NCBI RefSeq assembly: GCF_025602895.1
Contig: NW_026516523.1
Location: 1 to 26,606 of the forward strand
Direction: 5' to 3'
Origin: Polychytrium aggregatum
Lineage: Eukaryota; Chytridiomycota; Chytridiomycetes; Polychytriales
DNA: 26,606 nt
A model generated the notes under the pieces. It was given only the letters and a program-made list of their open reading frames with translations, did no database searches and was not told where the DNA came from. This document shows positions 1-7,633 of the stretch, piece by piece; position 1 is the stretch's first letter, and each line of letters opens with the position of its first letter. Position numbers and translations under genes: made by a program.

Positions 1-1520
1 TCCGATCCTCCTCAAACTTTGCCCCAAGAACCCCTTCCCAATGGTGTTGACACCCTATGAATAGTGTCGCACAAATCCCATAAATGGCAATTTGGTGCAA
101 GTTCGAATCCACATCATGCATTGGGACAATATTTTGACCCTGGCCATTTTGTCCCAATGCGACCATTCTTTACCATGTATCTTCTTCCGATTGGGTCCAA
201 TCGGCCTGAAACTTTGCCCAATCACTGTAAATGCTACTGGAAATCATCTGTGACCATTGGATTGGACAAAATCCGTCATTAACATCTGACCCACCAATCA
301 CCCATATTGGCATAATAATCGAAATGGAACTCCACTCAAACTGTATTTATCCTTCTGCTTTCCACTTGAAACAACCTCGAAACACTATTTAGATCTATTT
401 TAACGTATTACATTGAAGTTTCTCGCAGTTTTTGATCAGCATATTCAATGAGATGCTCATCCCATTCCCCCCTATTCCTCTATGTTTCCAAACGTTAGAC
501 ATGCAAACATTCTCAGAGTGGGTCAATTTGTTACCATTCTGAATGATCTACTCCTGATCAATGTAGAAGTGCTGATTTCGTTCCAATCGGTCGCGGAACA
601 AGGATGGGAATCGAAGGTATTCTTGCCTTGTTCCCATACTCATAAGGAACAAGAATGTTGGGTCCTACAATCATTCACCAAATGGGAAGTCTATTCGAAC
701 AAATGTATTGATGTGAAAGGGCACTGTAAGGGCTTCACATCCATACAAAATGATTTTGTTCATGGACAATTTTTGAAGTACTCATTGAGGCACGCAAAAA
801 TTGTATGTCTAAGGATTGATTCAACCTTGGCTTCTAGCCAACTGTGATCCCCAATTACATCAAAAAACCCATGAGATAGATCTTGGAGCTCATTGAGAGG
901 ATGGATTTGTATAAGAAAGTGAAGAATCCTGACGATTAAAGTCGTTTTGACGTCATTGAAGCTCGAAACAACGTCGATAATTGAACATCGAAATCGGGTG
1001 TTGGGTGTCAAATTCGAAACTGTCCATAGAAACATCAGGGGAATCGTATCAAATCAATTGAAATAGAGATCTTAGTGGATTCAAGGTGGGAAACCGAAGG
1101 TTAAAAGCAGTTTGAGTGGAGTTCCATTTCGATTATTATGCCAATATGGGTGATTGGTGGGTCAGATGTTAATGACGGATTTTGTCCAATCCAATGGTCA
1201 CAGATGATTTCCAGTAGCATTTACAGTGATTGGGCAAAGTTTCAGGCCGATTGGACCCAATCGGAAGAAGATACATGGTAAAGAATGGTCGCATTGGGAC
1301 AAAATGGCCAGGGTCAAAATATTGTCCCAATGCATGATGTGAATTCGAACTTGCACCAAATTGCCATTTATGGGATTTGTGCGACACTATTCATAGGGTG
1401 TCAACACCATTGGGAAGGGGTTCTTGGGGCAAAGTTTGAGGAGGATCGGATCAGAAATGGAAGAGATACAGACATCACAGTCCAAATCACCAAAACATTG
1501 GGACATTTTTTGAGCTACTG
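1..1520 (+). mobile_element. Tc1/mariner-like long-TIR element, copy A (left end cut by window)
   Basis: This is the right-hand ~95% of the element seen complete at 4274-5862; position 1 here matches 4345 there. Its terminal inverted repeats are about 413 bp long (left arm 1-343, right arm 1108-1520). The right end reads GAGCTACTG and is followed by TA. No DDE transposase is visible, so it is probably non-autonomous. It lies inside the 3' part of a host gene, whose tail resumes at 1521. Copies A and B differ mostly by single-base indels, for example one base near 193 versus 4536. The TA target and CAGTAGCTC-type end suggest the Tc1/mariner superfamily; the family itself is not identified. Confidence 0.8.
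482..847 (+). CDS. Unrecognised 121-residue ORF inside TIR element copy A
   Basis: An ATG-started ORF in the central, non-inverted part of the TIR element. Its translation is the same as the ORF at 4825-5190 in copy B, but that only reflects recent duplication. I recognise no transposase motif: no DDE/D triad spacing, no helix-turn-helix and no zinc-binding pattern. It has scattered Trp, Cys and His residues and an aromatic-rich C-terminal half. It could be a captured host fragment, a relic of a transposase domain or a chance ORF. Opposite-strand ORFs overlap it, which lowers confidence that it is coding. Confidence 0.3.
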   Translation: MFPNVRHANILRVGQFVTILNDLLLINVEVLISFQSVAEQGWESKVFLPCSHTHKEQECWVLQSFTKWEVYSNKCIDVKGHCKGFTSIQNDFVHGQFLKYSLRHAKIVCLRIDSTLASSQL

Positions 1521-1785
1521 TAACCTACTCAATGCGTACAGGGATGGCAGCAAGATAGCACGCCAGGAAATCCTGCGCATTTCCCCCAGTGCACCACATC
1601 ACTGGGATCGTCCAGACCACTGGGTTGATATGATCGCTCTGAACCACATCATCGCAGCCAGAAACGACCCCCAAGTTCAAGTCGTGTTTATCAAGCTACT
1701 CAAGCGCTCCATCATGGTCAAGAGCAATGGTGCTGCTATTTGGTCTCGCTATGAGAGGCTCATTCGCGAGGGATGCATGCAGTGA
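1521..1785 (+). pseudogene. 3' end of host gene A (Sel1-repeat protein family), interrupted by the TIR element
   Basis: From the TA target site to a TGA at 1783-1785 the DNA is open and encodes about 87 C-terminal residues. It matches 5863-6128, the tail of gene B. It includes a segment rich in Ile, Leu, Lys and Arg and a Trp-Ser-Arg-Tyr motif near the end. If the TIR element is removed with one TA, the reading frame of the upstream gene body (as seen in gene B) runs straight into this segment, which shows that it is the real C-terminus and not a separate gene. The rest of gene A lies left of the window. Unlike the gene B tail, this copy has no extra base near 1613, so it keeps the ancestral frame. 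Confidence 0.75.
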
Positions 1786-1821
1786 ATGCAGTGCACACAC
1801 CTTCTTCCAATCCTGTTCCGG

Positions 1822-1907
1822 CCCACTCACGGGCGACGACGTTTCACTTCCGAGTCTCTTCCGACCCACTCACAGGCGACGACGTTTCACTTCCGAGTCT
1901 CTTACGA
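1822..1907 (+). repeat. 43-bp tandem repeat, two copies, in the gene B upstream region
   Basis: The block containing GGCGACGACGTTTCACTTCC and then GAGTCTCTTCCGACCCACTC repeats with a 43-bp period (motif starts 1845 and 1888). Single motifs recur further downstream. The same block occurs in the duplicate at about 6165-6250, where copy B lacks one G at the start. Confidence 0.75.
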
Positions 1908-2160
1908 GTTTTCAGCCCTACACCATGTTTATCGAGTGAGCCTCACTTCCGAGTCTCTTCCGACCCACTCCACTCCACGAATGGGTGGGTGGGCCCCGAA
2001 TACTTCCCGACCATGAATATCTTTTTTTTTCTTGAAAATTTTGTTTTTTCTTCTCCAATGCCCCAACCGGCCCCAAAAGTGCTTCTCACTCCATATTCAC
2101 TTCCAAATCACTTCCGAGTGAGTTCCGCGGTGGTGTTCTCTCCATGTTTTCAGTGTTAGA

Positions 2161-2174
2161 TGATAATATTATCA
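2161..2174. repeat. 14-bp perfect palindrome TGATAATATTATCA
   Basis: A perfect inverted repeat in the gene B upstream region, followed closely by an AATAAAA run. It also occurs in the duplicated upstream region at about 6503-6516. It could be a homodimer binding site or part of the gene A 3' end signals; neither is shown. Confidence 0.6.
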
Positions 2175-2508
2175 CACTCCAATAAAAATTTCACTTCCGA
2201 GTCTCTTCCGACCACTCGATGGCTCACTTCCGAGTCTCTTCCGAGTCATTTGGATATCTCCAGACACCACGGCGATGGAGATTATGGTTCGGGTGTGTGG
2301 GTGGTCGGTGTGCATGGAGCGGGTTAACCCCCGTCGCCACCAGCTCCACCAGCGACGGCGGAGAACTGGGCTGGGCTTGGACACCCTGTCTGACAGGCAC
2401 ATTCGTCTCCCACAGACTCCGCAGGTACATGGGTATATGAGGAGCCCGAGAGATCGCTGCTGGAGCACCCCATCCATCCGCCTATCCCTCTGTCGCCGCC
2501 ATGTCCTC

Positions 2509-2513
2509 TCGGG
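2509..2513. repeat. Target-site duplication TCGGG, left side of solo LTR
   Basis: TCGGG stands immediately before the LTR and again at 3310-3314 immediately after it. Collapsing one copy restores the gene B reading frame through codons 3-5. Confidence 0.9.
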
Positions 2514-3309
2514 TGTTGGGGATAGCTCCTGCCTGCTCCCCACTTTGAACTGCCCACTTGGCTGTTCTTTTGCCCCTCTGTTTGTTTGTGTGTAGCTTTG
2601 CAGTTCCCCTCCGATTTTCGCCTTTTGCCTGCCATTTCCGCCCATTCCGCACTTTCCGTTTTCCCGCGCTGCTCCGCTTCCTTTGTCTTCTTCGCACGCG
2701 CCGGTTTGTTTGTGCACGCGCCTTGCTGCGAGTGGTTGCCAATTCGGCTGCCGGTCATGTGTCCCCCCCACCGGTGATCATGACCTCCCTGACCGCCCCA
2801 AACCTCTTCGCCTATCTTGCATGCGCTCACCCCAATCTTTTCTTTGACCAATCCGCTTCTTGGATGTTGAGTCACATTGCTTCGCCTTTGCACGTTTCTC
2901 CTGCCAGGTGCTTCGCTTTTGCTTGCGCCTCCTCTCGCTTTGGTTCTCTGACTGTCTCGGTGGTCCTTCTCGGCCCTCGCTTGTTGCATCGCCCCCTTCG
3001 CCTGCTCGATCGCCCACTTTTCCCTCCCTTGGCCGCCCTTCGCTGCCAAGTCCGGACTTGTCTATAAATAGCCTGACCCCCGCGATGTGTAGTCGAACCT
3101 CAGCGTTCAAAATAGGACTAAATAAAGTGCCTTCTACTTTATTCTCTGAGTGTTCCTCACGTCTCATTTCGAGACTAGTCTTATCTTGAACGGATCTTTG
3201 CTTCCCTCGCTCCCTCTCCGAGTCCACTTCGGACTTTACCCTTGCCTTCCCTGAGCTCACTTCGAGCTCACTTTCTCTTTTGCCGTTGAGTCCCCTTTGG
3301 ACTCTAACA
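2514..3309 (+). mobile_element. Solo LTR of the element 1 family
   Basis: 796 bp beginning TGTTGGGG and ending GACTCTAACA. It matches the reverse complement of the LTRs at 6831-7621 and 12444-13233, with clear substitutions and indels, so it is an older or diverged copy. A perfect 5-bp TSD flanks it. It is a solo LTR left by LTR-LTR recombination of a full insertion. It is read on the same strand as gene B and carries a TATA box, a self-complementary priming segment (3102-3113), an AATAAA at 3121-3126 and four hairpins in its leader part. Confidence 0.92.
3063..3070 (+). promoter_or_regulatory. TATA box of the solo LTR
   Basis: TATAAATA lies 39 bp upstream of AGCGTTCAAAAT (3102-3113), the segment that in element 1 is complementary to the PBS and so probably marks the transcript 5' end. 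No ATG occurs between 3102 and the gene B in-frame ATG at 3338. Confidence 0.7.
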
Positions 3310-4273
3310 TCGGGTCACCAAGCGCATCACCCGCTCGATGAGCACCCGGGCTGCCAAGCGCCAGCGTCTCCATGAGCAGCTGGTCTCCTTGGGAATCGAA
3401 GAAACCTTTTCTGTCCTCCTGGCCGTCCTCTCGGTCCCCGAGCTGATCGAGATGCTCACTGTCTGCAGTCTCGTGAAGCTCAAGGCAACTTCCAGCGACG
3501 TGAGGACGCTGTTCTCGACCAAGACTGTGGGGATTCGTATCTGGGCCGAGTGGTTCGACAAGCAGTACGACACCAGGCTCCTCCCCGAAGACTGTGTCCA
3601 AATGGTCAAGTATTTCCCGGCTGGACCGTTCCCTTCGACGTCAAGTGGTTCAAGACCATACCGAGATCCGTGGTTTCAGCCGAGTTCGTCAGAGTCGTCA
3701 CTCGTTTCCGCCAAGAGAACCCCGAATTTCAGATCTTGCAGCGACTCATCGAGGCTGAGCACATCCCCACTGCGATGTGGTTTGTCAAGCGCATGATCTG
3801 GAATGGCGAAATCCTCAGCAAATGCCTTTCCGTCTTGAACAACATATCCGAGACGCTCGACGACTTCCTCCTCGAAGAACGTGACGTCTTCCTCAAAGGA
3901 CTATCGGTCGAGATCAACCAGGTGTACTTCCAATGGCTCAAGTCGTTGGACGTATCCAACGTGAAGGTCAAGTACGCTCTCTACGAATGCTATCGTTTTG
4001 GTAGAGGAACCGATGCCAACCCGACCCGGGGCTTGGATCTCCTGGTCGAATGCGCTCGAGGTGGTTATCACGACAGCGCCCTGCAGATCTACGACATCTG
4101 CCGATATGGGTGGATTCGAGATGCACCCCATGCATCGTCCGTCTGGCATCGGTTGTCGGAATCGTCGGGACACAGTCTCCCTGAAAGGGACAGGAACCTC
4201 CTGAGTGTCTACTGTATGAAGAACTCGATTGGCTTCCCTCGATGGATGAACTGCAAGGCTACATATCAGTATA
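3310..4273 (+). pseudogene. Gene B body between the solo LTR and the TIR element (contains Sel1-like repeat)
   Basis: Open from the TSD in one frame to about 3630, then in another frame up to the TIR element and 11 codons into it (stop near 4306). The first in-frame ATG after the LTR is at 3338, codon 13 of the ancestral gene. The segment at about 3961-4098 has the Sel1-repeat look: an Ala-Leu-Tyr-x-Cys-Tyr helix, Phe-Gly-Arg-Gly turn, a Gly-Leu-Asp-Leu-Leu helix and Gly-Gly-Tyr-His-Asp-Ser-Ala. Sel1 repeats usually form alpha-solenoid scaffolds for protein contacts; the partner here is unknown. The frame change at 3625-3634 lies in CCGTTCCCTT and could be one lost base in a short homopolymer, real or a sequencing slip. 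Confidence 0.75.
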
Positions 4274-5862
4274 CAGTAGCTCAAACAATTGTCCCAATGT
4301 TTTGGTGATTTGGACTGTGATGTCTGTATCTCTTCCATTTCTGATCCGATCCTCCTCAAACTTTGCCCCAAGAACCCCTTCCCAATGGTGTTGACACCCT
4401 ATGAATAGTGTCGCACAAATCCCATAAATGGCAATTTGGTGCAAGTTCGAATCCACATCATGCATTGGGACAATATTTTGACCCTGGCCATTTTGTCCCA
4501 ATGCGACCATTCTTTACCATGTATCTTCTTCCGATGGGTCCAATCGGCCTGAAACTTTGCCCAATCACTGTAAATGCTACTGGAAATCATCTGTGACCAT
4601 TGGATTGGACAAAATCCGTCATTAACATCTGACCCACCAATCACCCATATTGGCATAATAATCGAAATGGAACTCCACTCAAACTGTATTTATCCTTCTG
4701 CTTTCCACTTGAAACAACCTCGAAACACTATTTAGATCTATTTTAACGTATTACATTGAAGTTTCTCGCAGTTTTTGATCAGCATATTCAATGAGATGCT
4801 CATCCCATTCCCCCCTATTCCTCTATGTTTCCAAACGTTAGACATGCAAACATTCTCAGAGTGGGTCAATTTGTTACCATTCTGAATGATCTACTCCTGA
4901 TCAATGTAGAAGTGCTGATTTCGTTCCAATCGGTCGCGGAACAAGGATGGGAATCGAAGGTATTCTTGCCTTGTTCCCATACTCATAAGGAACAAGAATG
5001 TTGGGTCCTACAATCATTCACCAAATGGGAAGTCTATTCGAACAAATGTATTGATGTGAAAGGGCACTGTAAGGGCTTCACATCCATACAAAATGATTTT
5101 GTTCATGGACAATTTTTGAAGTACTCATTGAGGCACGCAAAAATTGTATGTCTAAGGATTGATTCAACCTTGGCTTCTAGCCAACTGTGATCCCCAATTA
5201 CATCAAAAAACCCATGAGATAGATCTTGGAGCTCATTGAGAGGATGGATTTGTATAAGAAAGTGAAGAATCCTGACGATTAAAGTCGTTTTGAACGTCAT
5301 TGAAGCTCGAAACAACGTCGATAATTGAACATCGAAATCGGGTGTTGGGTGTCAAATTCGAAACTGTCCATAGAAACATCAGGGGAATCGTATCAAATCA
5401 ATTGAAATAGAGATCTTAGTGGATTCAAGGTGGGAAACCGAAGGTTAAAAGCAGTTTGAGTGGAGTTCCATTTCGATTATTATGCCAATATGGGTGATTG
5501 GTGGGTCAGATGTTAATGACGGATTTTGTCCAATCCAATGGTCACAGATGATTTCCAGTAGCATTTACAGTGATTGGGCAAAGTTTCAGGCCGATTGGAC
5601 CCAATCGAAGAAGATACATGGTAAAGAATGGTCGCATTGGGACAAAATGGCCAGGGTCAAAATATTGTCCCAATGCATGATGTGAATTCGAACTTGCACC
5701 AAATTGCCATTTATGGGATTTGTGCGACACTATTCATAGGGTGTCAACACCATTGGGAAGGGGTTCTTGGGGCAAAGTTTGAGGAGGATCGGATCAGAAA
5801 TGGAAGAGATACAGACATCACAGTCCAAATCACCAAAACATTGGGACATTTTTGAGCTACTG
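4274..5862 (+). mobile_element. Tc1/mariner-like long-TIR element, copy B (complete)
   Basis: A 1,589-bp element starting CAGTAGCTCAAA and ending with its complement, flanked by TA on both sides (4272-4273 and 5863-5864). The terminal inverted repeats are unusually long, about 413 bp (4274-4687 and 5451-5862), and show weaker inverted similarity a little further in. The core of about 760 bp holds one 121-residue ORF and no recognisable transposase. Removing the element and one TA restores a continuous gene reading frame, which confirms both ends and the TA duplication. It is probably mobilised in trans by a Tc1/mariner transposase, which is an inference from ends and target only. Confidence 0.87.
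4825..5190 (+). CDS. Unrecognised 121-residue ORF inside TIR element copy B
   Basis: Same protein as the ORF at 482-847. It starts at ATG in the non-inverted core of the element and ends at TGA. No known domain is recognised, and its equality with copy A follows from the recent 4.34-kb duplication, so it is not evidence of selection. It could be a host fragment captured between two inverted arms. Confidence 0.3.
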   Translation: MFPNVRHANILRVGQFVTILNDLLLINVEVLISFQSVAEQGWESKVFLPCSHTHKEQECWVLQSFTKWEVYSNKCIDVKGHCKGFTSIQNDFVHGQFLKYSLRHAKIVCLRIDSTLASSQL

Positions 5863-6128
5863 TAACCTACTCAATGCGTACAGGGATGGCAGCAAGATAG
5901 CACGCCAGGAAATCCTGCGCATTTCCCCCAGTGCACCACATCACTGGGATCGTCCAGACCCACTGGGTTGATATGATCGCTCTGAACCACATCATCGCAG
6001 CCAGAAACGACCCCCAAGTTCAAGTCGTGTTTATCAAGCTACTCAAGCGCTCCATCATGGTCAAGAGCAATGGTGCTGCTATTTGGTCTCGCTATGAGAG
6101 GCTCATTCGCGAGGGATGCATGCAGTGA
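5863..6128 (+). pseudogene. 3' tail of gene B
   Basis: The continuation of gene B after the TIR element, ending TGCATGCAGTGA. It equals the gene A tail (1521-1785) except for one added C near 5958, which shifts the frame between the Arg-Pro-Asp and the Trp-Val-Asp-Met segments. Downstream of this the original frame is open again to the stop. The tail therefore shows decay specific to this copy, or a base-calling error in a run of C. Confidence 0.75.
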
Positions 6129-6830
6129 ATGCAGTGCACACACCTTCTTCCAATCCTGTTCCGGCCCACTCACGGCGACGACGTTTCACTTCCGAGTCTC
6201 TTCCGACCCACTCACAGGCGACGACGTTTCACTTCCGAGTCTCTTACGAGTTTTCAGCCCTACACCATGTTTATCGAGTGAGCCTCACTTCCGAGTCTCT
6301 TCCGACCCACTCCACTCCACGAATGGGTGGGTGGGCCCCGAATACTTCCCGACCATGAATATCTTTTTTTTTTCTTGAAAATTTTGTTTTTTTCTTCTCC
6401 AATGCCCCAACCGGCCCCAAAAGTGCTTCTCACTCCATATTCACTTCCAAATCACTTCCGAGTGAGTTCCGCGGTGGTGTTCTCTCCATGTTTTCAGTGT
6501 TAGATGATAATATTATCACACTCCAATAAAAATTTCACTTCCGAGTCTCTTCCGACCACTCGATGGCTCACTCCGAGTCTCTTCCGAGTCATTTGGATAT
6601 CTCCAGACACCACGGCGATGGAGATTATGGTTCGGGTGTGTGGGTGGTCGGTGTGCATGGAGCGGGTTAACCCCCGTCGCCACCAGCTCCACCAGCGGAC
6701 GGCGGAGAACTGGGCTGGGCTTGGACACCCTGTCTGACAGGCACATTCGTCTCCCACAGACTCCGCAGGTACATGGGTATATGAGGAGCCCGAGAGATCG
6801 CTTGACTGGAGCACCCCATCCATCCGCCTA
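6129..6830 (+). promoter_or_regulatory. Upstream region of a lost third family member (gene C)
   Basis: About 700 bp equal to 1786-2484 apart from single-base differences, including the same 43-bp repeats, 20-bp motifs and 14-bp palindrome. The similarity stops at CATCCGCCTA (6830), where element 1 begins. In the intact copy the ATG lies 16 bp further on. The gene C coding part is absent from the window: what follows the retrotransposon is satellite DNA. Confidence 0.75.
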
Positions 6831-7621
6831 TGTTAGAGTCCGAAGGGGACTCAACGGCAAAAGAAGAAGTGAGCTCGAAGTGAGCTCAGGGAAGGCAAGG
6901 GTAAAGTCCGAAGTGGACTCGGAGAGGGAGCGAGGGAAGCAAAGATCCGTTCAAGATAAGACTAGTCTCGAAATGAGACGTGAGGAACACTCAGAGAATA
7001 AAGTAGAAGGCACTTTATTTAGTCCTATTTTGAACGCTGAGGTTCGACTACACATCGCGGGGGTCAGGCTATTTATAGACAAGTCCGGACTTGGCAGCGA
7101 AGGGCGGCCAAGGGAGGGAAAAGTGGGCGATCGAGCAGGGCGAAGGGGGCGATGCACGAACGAGGGCCGAGAAGGACCACCGAGACAGGCAGAGAACCAA
7201 AGCGAGGGAGGCGCAAGCAAAAGCGAAGCACCTGGCAGGAGAAACGTGCAAAGGCGAAGCAATGTGACTCAACGTCCAAGAAGCGGATTGGTCAAGTATA
7301 AGGTTGGGGCAAATGCATGCGAGATGAACAAGAGATCGGGGCGGTCAGGCAGGTCATGAGTCACCGGTGGTGGGACACATGACCGGCAGCCGAATTGCAA
7401 CCAATCGCAGCAAGGCGCGTGCACAAACAAACCGGCGCGTGCGAAGAAGACAAAGGAAGCGGAGCAGCGCGGGGAAACGGAAGTGCGGAAGGAGCGGAAA
7501 TGGCAGGCAAAAGGCGGAAAATTGGAGGGGAACTGCAAAGCTACACACAAACAAACAGAAAGGCAAAAGAACAGCCAAGTGTGCAGTCAAAGTGGAGAAC
7601 AAGCAGAAGCTATCCCTAACA
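6831..7621 (-). repeat. Element 1 3' LTR (left)
   Basis: 791 bp with TG/CA ends on the sense strand (TGTTAGGG ... CTCTAACA). It contains a poly(A) signal (AATAAA on the minus strand, 7014-7019) just after the predicted R start. It differs from the right LTR by one extra A in the CACAAACAAACAG stretch near 7545. Confidence 0.93.
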
Positions 7622-7633
7622 TCATCCCCTTCC
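7622..7633 (-). other. Element 1 polypurine tract
   Basis: On the minus strand GGAAGGGGATGA lies between the pol stop codon and the 3' LTR. It is the expected primer site for plus-strand DNA synthesis by retrotransposon RNase H. Confidence 0.85.

Larger units (their letters stand above)
1786..2500 (+). promoter_or_regulatory. Intergenic/upstream region between gene A and gene B
   Basis: 715 bp with no credible gene; the overlapping short ORFs are repeat-driven. It holds five close copies of a 20-bp CACTTCCGAGTCTCTTCCGA motif (starts near 1845, 1888, 1944, 2192 and 2225), a 14-bp perfect palindrome at 2161-2174, poly-T tracts near 2029 and 2044, and ends in a strong translation-start context gccgccATG at 2501. 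As it sits between the stop of one family member and the ATG of the next, it must contain the gene A 3' end signals and the gene B promoter. No clear TATA box was seen near the ATG. Confidence 0.6.
2501..6128 (+). pseudogene. Host gene B: Sel1-repeat protein family member, broken by a solo LTR, a TIR transposon and frameshifts
   Basis: The gene starts at ATG 2501 in a textbook Kozak context. After four codons a 796-bp solo LTR interrupts it. The frame resumes at 3315 after the target duplication, runs to 4273, is split by the 1,589-bp TIR element, and ends with TGA at 6126-6128. Taking out both insertions leaves about 1.24 kb, or some 411 codons. Two further breaks exist: a 1-bp frame change at about 3625-3634, and an extra C near 5958 relative to the gene A tail. 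No introns are evident. The start is Ser/Thr/Arg/Lys-rich; a hydrophobic helical stretch follows (about 3390-3500, only weakly F-box-like) and a Sel1-like repeat lies at about 3961-4098. Transcription from the original promoter would meet a stop 15 codons after ATG, inside the LTR. Confidence 0.75.

Noticed and set aside
100..120. GTTCGAATCC in the TIR, like a tRNA B box (also 4443-4455)
   Set aside because: No fitting A box and no cloverleaf around it; the opposite arm has it altered to GTTCGAATTC. Not called as a tRNA or SINE.
1285..1785. 166-codon ORF joining TIR sequence to the gene A tail
   Set aside because: It is a chance readthrough: its first half is the inverted repeat and only the part after 1521 is ancestral gene. 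No sign that the fusion is used.
2172..3260. Several long overlapping ORFs on both strands in the solo LTR and upstream region
   Set aside because: GC-rich LTR DNA gives open frames in many phases; none has a domain, and the same ones appear in each LTR.
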